Translations under genes and position numbers: made by a program
The notes under the pieces: model-generated
What the model was told of the DNA's origin: nothing
Seen by the model: the letters and a program-made list of their open reading frames with translations, nothing else
The model's database searches: none
Source: CASQEL01 sp036655975
GTDB lineage: Bacteria; Desulfobacterota; Desulfovibrionia; Desulfovibrionales; Desulfovibrionaceae
Assembly (NCBI GenBank): GCA_036655975.1
Contig: JAVVPD010000014.1
Location: forward strand, 1-33,322
Direction: 5' to 3'
Length of the DNA: 33,322 bases
Shown here: positions 1 through 6,209 of the stretch, in pieces
How the letters are laid out: the number at the start of each line of letters is the position of its first letter
How positions within the stretch are numbered: position 1 is the stretch's first letter

Positions 1-70
1 GGCGCTCGCCTGCTAAGCGGGTATACGGTGTCGAGCTGTATCGAGAGTTCGAATCTCTCCCTCTCCGCCA
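1..70 (+). tRNA. tRNA-Ser(GCU), 3' part; 5' end lies outside the window
   Basis: The anticodon arm is visible at 5-21: stem CTCGC/GCGGG and loop CTGCTAA, which gives anticodon GCT at 12-14. A long variable arm follows, as expected for a class II serine tRNA. The T arm is GAGAG-TTCGAAT-CTCTC (43-59). The acceptor 3' strand is CCTCTCC (60-66), discriminator G67, and CCA is encoded at 68-70. The acceptor 5' strand and D arm are cut off by the window edge, so this is not a degenerate gene. The eroded methyltransferase fragment just downstream makes the 3' end of this tRNA a likely former integration site. Confidence 0.93.
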
Positions 71-96
71 GATTTCAGAACCAAGTGGTTCGCAGA

Positions 97-139
97 AGAG
101 GGGAAATTGTTGATAGGCAACAATTTCCCCTCTTTTTTT
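97..139 (+). terminator. Rho-independent terminator after tRNA-Ser
   Basis: A perfect stem of about 16 bp (AGAGGGGAAATTGTTG at 97-112 with its complement at 118-133), a 5-nt loop ATAGG, and a run of seven T at 133-139. It lies 27 nt after the CCA end and would end the tRNA transcript. Confidence 0.9.
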
Positions 140-227
140 GTGCGTTAAAAAAGGGGTAAAAGCGAGAAAATCCGTCTCTTGTCCGGGTAACTTTATGGGT
201 ATATTGCTGAAGGTGAGTTCGGGGTGA

Positions 228-527
228 AAAGTTACCCATGCCAATACGGGAGAAATCCGCTCCGACAGTGCCGACGGTATTGCTTGCTGGTTTGTGGATA
301 CCGACTACAACGAGGAGAGTTTTTTCGTGCGCCATGCCTATTTCCTTGGTGCCAATGACCCGTACAAAGCCCTGAAAACAACCCTCAAGGCCGACATAGA
401 CAAAGACGTGTGGGAAACCCTGCACAGCGACATCTCCCGCCCCTTCCACAAACCCAAAGGCGGCAGAATTGCGGTGAAGGTGATTAACCACCTTGGTGAT
501 GAGGTTATGAAAGTGTTTGGGGTGTAG
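228..527 (+). pseudogene. C-terminal remnant of a type III-like (Mod) adenine-specific DNA methyltransferase
   Basis: An open frame runs from just after a stop at 225-227 to TAG at 525-527, about 99 codons. Its sequence (ANTGEIRSDSADGIACWFVD, then DYNEESFFVRHAYF, then GRIAVKVINHLGDEV near the end) matches my memory of the extreme C-terminus of site-specific DNA methyltransferases found with type III-like restriction systems. None of the catalytic motifs (DPPY, FxGxG) is present, and the frame has no ATG with a ribosome binding site; a GTG at 294 is the only candidate start. I read it as the 3' stump of a deleted gene rather than a functional small protein. Its position directly behind a tRNA terminator suggests the end of an integrated island that was mostly lost. 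The family assignment rests on recalled similarity only. Confidence 0.7.
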
Positions 528-598
528 TGGACTGAAATGCAGTGAAGAATATAGGGCTTTTTTCTAGTGAAGGCTCTAAACTGGCGGATATACTCAAT

Positions 599-654
599 AA
601 AATCAGGTTCTATGGAGACTATACCCTCGTATATTCTTCATAGAACCTGATTTT
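599..654. repeat. 56-nt near-perfect palindrome, possible bidirectional terminator or small repeat element
   Basis: A perfect 16-bp inverted repeat (AAAATCAGGTTCTATG at 599-614, complement at 639-654) continues inward through a G-T wobble, three pairs, one C/T mismatch and a 5-bp TATAC/GTATA stem closing a CCTC loop. The whole element folds as a single hairpin of about 25 pairs. It ends in AAAA on one side and TTTT on the other, so it could terminate transcription both from the methyltransferase fragment and from the phosphoesterase gene ending at 677. Its length exceeds that of an ordinary terminator, so a REP- or MITE-like unit is also possible. Confidence 0.7.
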
Positions 655-676
655 GTATGCGGTGTCGTGCCTATGT

Positions 677-1516
677 TTAGTCTTCGTGCGGGTTGACGGA
701 ATCCACAAAAGGATGTGGCCCAGAGAAGCTAGGCGTGCAGGGTATCTGGCAAACATGCGTGTTCCAGTGCTGACCGTTCCAGTGGTGCAGCAGGTAGCCC
801 GGCGTTTCCATGCGGAAGGTGTCCCCACCTTCCGGCGAGATGTCCAAGTCTATCTGCATGGAGACGGAGGGCGCGGTAAGCGCCATGCAGCCTGCCCACT
901 GCGTGATGATGGGGCGGTGCATGTGCCCGCAACACAGCCGCACCTGCGGGTGACGGCGCAGCACGGCTTCCAGCGCGGCTTGATGTTCAAAGGGTTCATC
1001 CATGGCCCCCATTCCGGTGATAAAGGGCGGATGGTGCATAAAAACCAGCACAGGCCGTCCTGCCGCGCGCGTTAAGGTGTGTTCCAGCCAGTCCGCCATG
1101 CGGGGTGGGCAATGCCCGGAATGACTGCCCGGCTCAAGGGTATCCAGCAGCACCAACAAGGCGTCGCCTATGGTGCTTGTACCGCACAACAGGGGAGCCA
1201 TATCAGGGCTTGCCGGACACCATTCCCCAATAATCGCCCGCATACGGTCGCGGCGGTCATGATTGCCGGGCACGGCAAATATGGGTATTTTCAAAGGCTC
1301 CAGCGCGGCACGGAGTAAATGATAGGCATGCTCGTCACCACTGTCTGCCAGATCGCCCGTAATCACAAGAGCGTCGGGACGGCGCGCCAAGGTCAGCAGA
1401 TGCGCTGCCGCAGCGTCCAGCCAATATTGGGTATTCACCACGCGGAAAGACAGGCTGTTATCTCCCCGCAGGTGCATATCCGACAGTTGCACTATGTGTA
1501 AATCTTGATTGTTCAT
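677..1516 (-). CDS. Calcineurin-like metallophosphoesterase, Icc/CpdA (class III phosphodiesterase) type
   Basis: A 279-residue cytoplasmic protein with the ordered metal-binding motifs of the family: D13-x-H15 (SDMHL), GD at 54-55 in ITGDLAD, GNHD at 84-87, MHHPP near residue 160 and GHMHR near 197. These residues build the two-metal centre that hydrolyses phosphomono- or diesters. Best general match is the CpdA/GpdQ/YfcE-like group, whose members cleave cAMP or glycerophosphodiesters; the substrate cannot be read from sequence. The start is supported by GAGGAG directly upstream. The permease gene ends 6 nt before it, so both are probably one transcript. A plausible link is processing of a phosphorylated compound connected with the transported metabolite, but this is inference. 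Confidence 0.85.
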   Translation of the reverse strand: MNNQDLHIVQLSDMHLRGDNSLSFRVVNTQYWLDAAAAHLLTLARRPDALVITGDLADSGDEHAYHLLRAALEPLKIPIFAVPGNHDRRDRMRAIIGEWCPASPDMAPLLCGTSTIGDALLVLLDTLEPGSHSGHCPPRMADWLEHTLTRAAGRPVLVFMHHPPFITGMGAMDEPFEHQAALEAVLRRHPQVRLCCGHMHRPIITQWAGCMALTAPSVSMQIDLDISPEGGDTFRMETPGYLLHHWNGQHWNTHVCQIPCTPSFSGPHPFVDSVNPHED

Positions 1517-1522
1517 GACTCC

Positions 1523-2848
1523 TCATCCCTGATTTCCCTTGAGGAGACCGTTTTGTGCGGCTCTGTCATGACGACGCTGGATAATAAAGGCCGACGCCAT
1601 ACTGGTTGCCGCCGCAAGCAGTACGAAGAGACATACATAGAGCGGATCGCCGTCGTTCCACTTCAGCAATATGGTGCACAGGCCGGGCACAATGCCCGCT
1701 ACCAAAAATCCGGGGAATTGATACACGATGGAAATGCCGGTGTAGCGCACTTCTGGGGGGAATAAGTCGGAGAATAGGGCAGCTTCTGGCCCAAAAACGC
1801 CCGCATAGCACACGCTTAAAGGAAGGATAATGGCAATCGCGATTAAAAAGAGATTGCCGCCGCTGGCCTGCATAAGCCAGAAGGAAGGGAATACGGTAAG
1901 GCCACACGCGAGGCTTGCCAGCCCGTAAATCCGTCCGCGTCCAAAACGGTCGGCCAGACGACCGGCGTATAAAATAAAAGGACACATGGTCAATGCCGCA
2001 ATCATCACCAGCGTGAGGGCGGAGGTGCGCTCTACATTAATATACTGTACAAGATAGGTAATAACAAATACGGCGAGCACGTTGAAAAACACCCCGTCAA
2101 TCCAGCGGGCGCCCACGCCCAAGGCGATATTAAGCGGATATTCACGGCACACCTTGACAATGGGCAGGGTCTTTTTGGCGGTGGCGCCTTGTTGCTCTAC
2201 CTTACGGAAGTCTGGAGTTTCCAGGATGTGCATGCGAATGTATAAGGCTACCGCCACCAGCACCACGCTGATCAGGAAGGCGAAGCGCCAGCCCCAGAGC
2301 ATAAATTGCTCGTCGGTGAGCAACCATGAAAGCGCTGCCACCATGCCGGAAGCCAGGCACAGGCCGGTAGCCAGCCCCATTTGCGGAATGCTGGCGTAAA
2401 AAGCGCGTTCGTGCTTATCGGCATATTCATAGGTCATAAGTACCGCCCCGCCCCATTCGCCGCCCAGCCCCAAACCCTGGCAAAGGCGCAATACTTGGAG
2501 CAGAATGGGCGCGGCAATGCCGATGCTTTCATAGGTGGGCACAAGGCCGATGCCAATGGTAGCCAGCCCCATGATCAGCATGGTCAGAATAAGCATGCTT
2601 TTGCGACCGAGCTTATCCCCGAAATGCCCAAAGACAAAGCCCCCTAGCGGACGGGCCAAATAGCCAATGGCAAAGGTGCTGTATGCCAGAATAGTACCGA
2701 TATAAGGATCTGTGGTGGGGAAAAAAAGTTTGTTAAAAACAATGCCGGCGACAACACCGTACAGGAAAAAGTCATACCATTCAATTGTTGCTCCTAGCAG
2801 GCTGGCAATAACTACTTTGCGTATTTCCCGCTTGTCTGGTGCCTCCAT
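1523..2848 (-). CDS. MFS permease, metabolite:H+ symporter (MHS) family
   Basis: A 441-residue inner-membrane protein with about 12 hydrophobic segments. The N-terminal block (GATIEWYDFFLYG, then YLARPLGGFVFGHFGDKLGRK, positions about 20-83) is the hallmark of the MHS subfamily, which includes the ProP, ShiA and KgtP symporters for betaine, shikimate and 2-oxoglutarate. The RxxxxxFGRGR-type loop recurs around the middle (AGRLADRFGRGR). The ribosome binding site GAGGAGG sits 4 nt before the ATG. It is divergent from the LacI-type gene across an AT-rich 270-nt region, so control by that regulator is likely. Substrate is unknown; an organic acid fits the neighbourhood. Confidence 0.88.
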   Translation of the reverse strand: MEAPDKREIRKVVIASLLGATIEWYDFFLYGVVAGIVFNKLFFPTTDPYIGTILAYSTFAIGYLARPLGGFVFGHFGDKLGRKSMLILTMLIMGLATIGIGLVPTYESIGIAAPILLQVLRLCQGLGLGGEWGGAVLMTYEYADKHERAFYASIPQMGLATGLCLASGMVAALSWLLTDEQFMLWGWRFAFLISVVLVAVALYIRMHILETPDFRKVEQQGATAKKTLPIVKVCREYPLNIALGVGARWIDGVFFNVLAVFVITYLVQYINVERTSALTLVMIAALTMCPFILYAGRLADRFGRGRIYGLASLACGLTVFPSFWLMQASGGNLFLIAIAIILPLSVCYAGVFGPEAALFSDLFPPEVRYTGISIVYQFPGFLVAGIVPGLCTILLKWNDGDPLYVCLFVLLAAATSMASAFIIQRRHDRAAQNGLLKGNQG

Positions 2849-3121
2849 AAGACCTCCTCGTAAAGCAATGGCAGTGCATTTTATTTAAAATTTAATTAAA
2901 AAGACTTTTCTTTCAATCCATTATCCGGCGCAATGAAACCCTATTGCTAGTATAGTTAGTGGCATTGTCTGCATAAAAAGGCAACTGTGAGCTGGATATT
3001 TTTAAAAATATTTAATAAAGTACCATTATATAATAATTTTGTTTAATTTTTTTATTAAAAATTAAATACAGAGGGAAGGAAAGTTTGACAGTGTCTGACC
3101 CTTCCGCCTATGCTTGGGAAC
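2849..3121. promoter_or_regulatory. AT-rich divergent control region between the MHS permease and the LacI-type regulator
   Basis: The stretch 2880-3070 is strongly AT-rich, in contrast to the flanking genes. A TATAAT hexamer occurs at 3029-3034 on the plus strand but I see no good matching -35. An AGTATA at 2949-2954 could serve as a minus-strand -10 (TATACT), again without a convincing -35. I could not identify a classic LacI-family palindrome with a central CG. No gene is apparent. Confidence 0.4.
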
Positions 3122-4174
3122 ATGTCACCCAGAACAAAAGTTACCCTTACGGATATCGCCCGCGCCGCTGGGGTCTCCCCCGCGACGGTTTCCATGATCC
3201 TCAGCGGTCGGGAGGGCGTGTCCTTTAGTAAAACCACTGTTGCCCGCGTACGTGAGCGGGCTACAGAACTCGCTTATGTGCCTTCCGCACGGAAAAAGGC
3301 CGCCCGTTTATTTGGTCACTCGGTGCTTATTATTTGCCCCAATGTCATTAATCCCTATTATTCTACATTAGTGCAGTCTATCCAGCAGGCGGCGCGGCAG
3401 CAGAATGTCGCCACTCTCATTTACACAACCTACCGCGATGCGGCTACGGAAAGCGCTATTTTGCGTGAAGCGGCAGATTCTCATCTGGCGGGAATTGTGT
3501 TTGCCATGATGCCACAGTCCCGCGCGCTGGTCGAAGGCCTTAACCGTAGCGTGCCTGTGGTTGTTATTGGTGACCGGAGTACCAGCCTGAATGTGGATAC
3601 GGTGGAGCTGGATAATTATAGCGCGGGGGTGCTTATTGCCCAATACATGATTGAGCAGGGGCATAAACGCATAGCCTATATTACCACCCCGCTGAACGCC
3701 GCAAATTCCGCGCGGGTTCGCCGGCTCAAAGGGCTGCGCGACACTTTCAGGCAACAATGTTCCGGTGGTTCTGTGTTGGTGTATTCACGCGAAATTTCCC
3801 CCGAAATGGAGTTGAATACCCTGTCCATTGAGCATGAAACAGGCTACGCGCTGACAAAAAAATGCCTTGAAGAAGCTGAAGTTACGGCTTTTGTAGCGGT
3901 GAATGATATGGTGGGCTACGGGGTGCTGGACGCTGTGCGTGGAGCGGGCTTGCGCGTTCCCGAAGACTATAGCGTCTGCGGGTTTGACAATATTTTTCCT
4001 TCGGGCTTTGTCGGCATCGGCCTTACCACCGTGGAACACCACATCGAGGCGAAGGGGCGGCATGCCTTTAACATGCTTTTTGCCAAAATTACCGGAGAAA
4101 ATTCCGAACAAATTTTGCGTATGGAATTTCGGCACCATCTTATTATCCGTCAATCTACGGCGAGGCCACGGTAG
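3122..4174 (+). CDS. LacI/GalR-family transcriptional regulator
   Basis: From ATG 3122 the product has 350 residues. The N-terminus carries the LacI helix-turn-helix (VTLTDIARAAGVSPATVSMI, residues about 7-26) followed by the hinge helix region, then a periplasmic-binding-protein-like effector domain (start near LIICPNVINPYYSTLVQSI; later GYGVLDAVRGAGLRVPEDYS and GFDNI, the conserved GFD motif). An in-frame ATG at 3110 would add four residues; neither start has a strong ribosome binding site, and 3122 gives the typical spacing to the DNA-binding helix. The gene is divergent from the MHS permease and upstream of the dicarboxylate operon, so it could control either. Sugar-type regulators of this family often act on non-sugar ligands in such contexts. 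Confidence 0.9.
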   Translation: MSPRTKVTLTDIARAAGVSPATVSMILSGREGVSFSKTTVARVRERATELAYVPSARKKAARLFGHSVLIICPNVINPYYSTLVQSIQQAARQQNVATLIYTTYRDAATESAILREAADSHLAGIVFAMMPQSRALVEGLNRSVPVVVIGDRSTSLNVDTVELDNYSAGVLIAQYMIEQGHKRIAYITTPLNAANSARVRRLKGLRDTFRQQCSGGSVLVYSREISPEMELNTLSIEHETGYALTKKCLEEAEVTAFVAVNDMVGYGVLDAVRGAGLRVPEDYSVCGFDNIFPSGFVGIGLTTVEHHIEAKGRHAFNMLFAKITGENSEQILRMEFRHHLIIRQSTARPR

Positions 4175-4192
4175 ATATAGGTCGATACAGCT

Positions 4193-4267
4193 TACTTTGC
4201 CTTTTCCCCCCTGCCTTTCCCCTGTTTTCCCCCATCCTTCTTCCCTAAAAACTGTGTGTACAGTTTT
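4193..4267. other. Polypyrimidine tract followed by a 20-nt palindrome after the LacI-type gene
   Basis: From 4193 to about 4246 the plus strand is almost entirely C and T with very few purines. It is followed by AAAACTGT-GTGT-ACAGTTTT at 4248-4267, an 8-bp inverted repeat with a 4-nt centre, then ATT. The palindrome could be a weak AT-rich terminator for the regulator gene or an operator belonging to the promoter region that follows. The sequence alone does not decide. Confidence 0.55.
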
Positions 4268-4298
4268 ATTCTGCGCTTCCCGCCCAGTATAGGCATTC

Positions 4299-4308
4299 TG
4301 GAATTCCA
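4299..4308. promoter_or_regulatory. Operator-like element TGGAATTCCA upstream of the promoter
   Basis: A 10-bp perfect palindrome in the context CATTCTGGAATTCCATATC. On the opposite strand its flank reads GGAATTCCAGA, which matches the right half of the 17-bp repeats at 4370 and 4513. It is about 25 bp upstream of the -35 box, a position suited to an auxiliary regulator site. Confidence 0.5.
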
Positions 4309-4332
4309 TATCTGGAGGTGCTGATAAAACTG

Positions 4333-4361
4333 TTGACAAACTTTTGCGTGGTCGCTATTTT
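4333..4361 (+). promoter_or_regulatory. Sigma-70 type promoter of the dicarboxylate/fumarate reductase operon
   Basis: A perfect -35 TTGACA (4333-4338), a 17-bp spacer and -10 TATTTT (4356-4361). Transcription would start near 4368-4370, exactly where the first operator-like palindrome begins. The mRNA leader to the first gene would be about 290 nt. Confidence 0.75.
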
Positions 4362-4369
4362 TTAAGCGC

Positions 4370-4386
4370 TGGTATACCAGAATTCC
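4370..4386 (+). promoter_or_regulatory. Operator-like site 1 (TGGTATACCAGAATTCC) overlapping the predicted transcription start
   Basis: The 12-bp perfect palindrome CTGGTATACCAG (4369-4380) is followed by AATTCCAG. The site sits immediately downstream of the -10 box, where bound protein would block initiation. TGGTATACCA-type palindromes are typical of GntR/FCD regulators, and a GntR/FCD gene lies at the far end of this operon; that pairing is inference. Confidence 0.7.
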
Positions 4387-4512
4387 AGATGAGGATGCCC
4401 AGCACCTTTCGCGACGATTTTGTCTTTTTTGGGGCCTTTTTGGGGTTAATACTTCACTATTGTGTTTCAAGCTTGTTTGCAAATGTGAAGTAGGGGAAAA
4501 GAGTCGCGGTAG

Positions 4513-4529
4513 TGGTATACCGGAATTCC
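4513..4529 (+). promoter_or_regulatory. Operator-like site 2 (TGGTATACCGGAATTCC) in the operon leader
   Basis: Sixteen of 17 positions are identical to the site at 4370-4386, 143 bp away in the same orientation. A weaker related sequence, GGTAGCGGAATTCC, follows at 4600-4613. A second occupied site in the leader could act by looping or as a roadblock. A 7-bp inverted repeat (ACTTCAC 4451-4457, GTGAAGT 4485-4491) lies between sites 1 and 2. Confidence 0.65.
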
Positions 4530-4659
4530 TTAATCCTTTTATCAGGAGGTCAATGCCGACAAAGTGCCAGGTTCGAAAGCTAGCCGTGAGCGCAGCTCCG
4601 GTAGCGGAATTCCCTCCAACAGCGTTGCCGTTAGCGGCCGCATAAGCAAGGAATAACCT

Positions 4660-5553
4660 ATGGATAACTACGGTATCACCTATGAGGAAGTGCGTGAGCT
4701 GCTCCATAAAGCCTGCACCAGTATCTCTGCCGATGCCATGTACCTGTTGCGCCAAGCCATTGCCAAAGAAAGAGTTCCCGGTGCCAAGGTCATGCTTGAG
4801 GCCATGATTAAAAATGTACAACTGGCGGGTGAGACAGACAAGCCCGTGTGCCAGTCGCCGGGTTTGCCCACGGTGTATGTTCGCTTTGGTGAAAAAGCCC
4901 AACTGGGGCCGATAGTAGAATACATCCCCCGTGCCGTTCGTGAATGCACGCTGGCTGGGTACATCCGCCCCAGTATCGTACACCCCCTTACCCGTCATAA
5001 CCCCGGTGATAGCTCGGGTATTGGCATCCCCAACTTTGAGCTGCGCTTTATGCCGGGCCAAGAATATTTAGAAGTGATCCTCAGCGCCAAGGGCTGCGGT
5101 GCCGAGTTGGGCAATGTGGCTGCCATTCTTACCCCCGCCACATTGGGAACCAATTATTCCGGACTGAAGCGCCTTGTGCTTGAAACCGTGATTAAGGCTG
5201 GTGGATTTCCCTGCCCGCCGTCAGCCATTGGCATCGGCATTGGCGGACAGATGGACATTGCGTCCAAGTTAAGCCGCGAGGCTATAAGTAGCCGCGATTG
5301 GCGGGACAGTAACCCTGACCCCCTGCTTGACGATCTGGAAAAAGAATTGCTGGAAGAAATCAACCATTTGGGTATCGGCCCTGCGGGCATAGGCGGTGAT
5401 ACCACCTCGCTCGCCTTGAAGATAGGCATGGCCTCCACGCATACGGCTATCTGCCCGGTGACCATTAACTTTCACTGTTGGGTGGCCCGCCGTTTTGGGG
5501 TGCGCTTCTTCCCCGACGGTCACCGAGAATACCTGTTCCAGGAGGTCAACTAA
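4660..5553 (+). CDS. Class I fumarate hydratase/L-tartrate dehydratase-type hydro-lyase, alpha subunit (divergent)
   Basis: A 297-residue protein matching the N-terminal half of class I [4Fe-4S] hydro-lyases and the TtdA subunit in length and order of motifs. The expected cluster cysteines are C64 (PVCQSPG), C185 (FPCPPSAIGIGIGG) and C273 (NFHCW); the spacing agrees with Leishmania fumarase C133/C252/C346 as I recall it. R103 matches the substrate Arg, and H261 is 12 residues before C273 as is catalytic His334 there. The exception is the CQDTG motif: here it is CQSPG, so the catalytic Asp is replaced by S66. The reaction is probably dehydration/hydration of a four-carbon or related hydroxydicarboxylate, but the substitution makes fumarate or tartrate specificity uncertain. 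The start follows AAGGAATAACCT. The stop overlaps the beta start. Confidence 0.87.
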   Translation: MDNYGITYEEVRELLHKACTSISADAMYLLRQAIAKERVPGAKVMLEAMIKNVQLAGETDKPVCQSPGLPTVYVRFGEKAQLGPIVEYIPRAVRECTLAGYIRPSIVHPLTRHNPGDSSGIGIPNFELRFMPGQEYLEVILSAKGCGAELGNVAAILTPATLGTNYSGLKRLVLETVIKAGGFPCPPSAIGIGIGGQMDIASKLSREAISSRDWRDSNPDPLLDDLEKELLEEINHLGIGPAGIGGDTTSLALKIGMASTHTAICPVTINFHCWVARRFGVRFFPDGHREYLFQEVN

Positions 5554-6131
5554 TGAATACGCATGAACTTGTATTGCCTGTGAGTGATCACCAAGTGGAC
5601 ACGCTGCATGTCGGCGATACCGTGTACCTGTCGGGTATTGTGTGCACGGGGCGCGATATGGGGCATCTGGAATTAAAAAAATTAATTGATAATAAACAGC
5701 CTCTTCCGGTAAATTTTAAGGGTGGAGCTGTCTTTCACGCTGGCCCGGTAACGATGAAGAAAGACAAAGGCTGGGAATTACGAGTCATTGGGCCCACCAC
5801 GAGCATCCGCATGGAACCCCATGCCGATTGGGTGGGGGAACTTGGCGTAAAAATCATCATCGGCAAGGGCGGCATGGGAGAAAAAAGCCTTAAGGCTTTT
5901 GCGCGGCACAAACAGGTATACCTGCAGGCCGCCCCGGGCTGTGCTGTCATGTTGGCTTCCGGTGTCAAAAAAGTGCTTGACGTGTTCTGGCTGGAAAAGG
6001 GCATGCCCGAAGCCATGTGGGTGCTCGAAGTAGAACATTTTGGGCCTTTTGTGGTCACAATGGATGCCCACGAGCATAGCCGCTACGCTGAAGTGAAAAC
6101 CATGGCCATGGATTATATCAACAAACGCTGA
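5553..6131 (+). CDS. Class I fumarate hydratase/L-tartrate dehydratase-type hydro-lyase, beta subunit
   Basis: A 192-residue protein equal to the C-terminal domain of class I fumarases and to TtdB. The start is fixed by TAATG, in which the alpha stop TAA shares its last A with this ATG, and by GGAGGT 6 nt upstream; the in-frame extension toward 5478 lies inside alpha and is ignored. Substrate and catalytic positions are kept: GRD at 33-35 (Leishmania R421), GPTTSIRM with T82 and R86 (T467 and R471 there), and IIIGKGGM with K105. So, unlike alpha, this subunit looks fully conventional. Alpha and beta together form the cytoplasmic enzyme, translationally coupled. No frameshift is involved: split subunits are normal for many bacteria. 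Confidence 0.88.
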   Translation: MNTHELVLPVSDHQVDTLHVGDTVYLSGIVCTGRDMGHLELKKLIDNKQPLPVNFKGGAVFHAGPVTMKKDKGWELRVIGPTTSIRMEPHADWVGELGVKIIIGKGGMGEKSLKAFARHKQVYLQAAPGCAVMLASGVKKVLDVFWLEKGMPEAMWVLEVEHFGPFVVTMDAHEHSRYAEVKTMAMDYINKR

Positions 6132-6141
6132 TTAAGCTTTT

Positions 6142-6171
6142 TCCGCTCGGCTCTTGGCAGAGTCGGGCGGA
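6142..6171 (+). other. Intercistronic RNA hairpin between the hydro-lyase beta gene and the MmgE/PrpD gene
   Basis: TCCGCTCGGCTCT (6142-6154) pairs throughout with AGAGTCGGGCGGA (6159-6171), 13 pairs including two G-U, closing a TGGC loop. No T run follows, so it is more likely an mRNA stability or processing element than a terminator. Confidence 0.6.
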
Positions 6172-6209
6172 ACTGCTGGATCGCCGCAAGCATATATACG
6201 GAGTATAGT

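Noticed and set aside
75..491. Minus-strand open frame of 138 codons over the methyltransferase fragment
   Set aside because: It is antisense to a recognisable protein remnant, runs through the terminator hairpin and resembles no family.
4460..4645. Plus-strand 61-codon frame in the operon leader as a leader peptide
   Set aside because: No ribosome binding site, no run of regulatory codons and no attenuator hairpin paired with it; it covers the operator repeats instead.
4192..5061. Long minus-strand frame antisense to the hydro-lyase alpha gene
   Set aside because: The plus-strand reading has clear catalytic motifs; the minus frame covers the promoter region and resembles nothing.
5478..6131. 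Extended start of the beta subunit, or a frameshifted single-chain fumarase
   Set aside because: GGAGGT followed by the TAATG overlap fixes the start at 5553, and separate alpha and beta chains are normal for this enzyme class.
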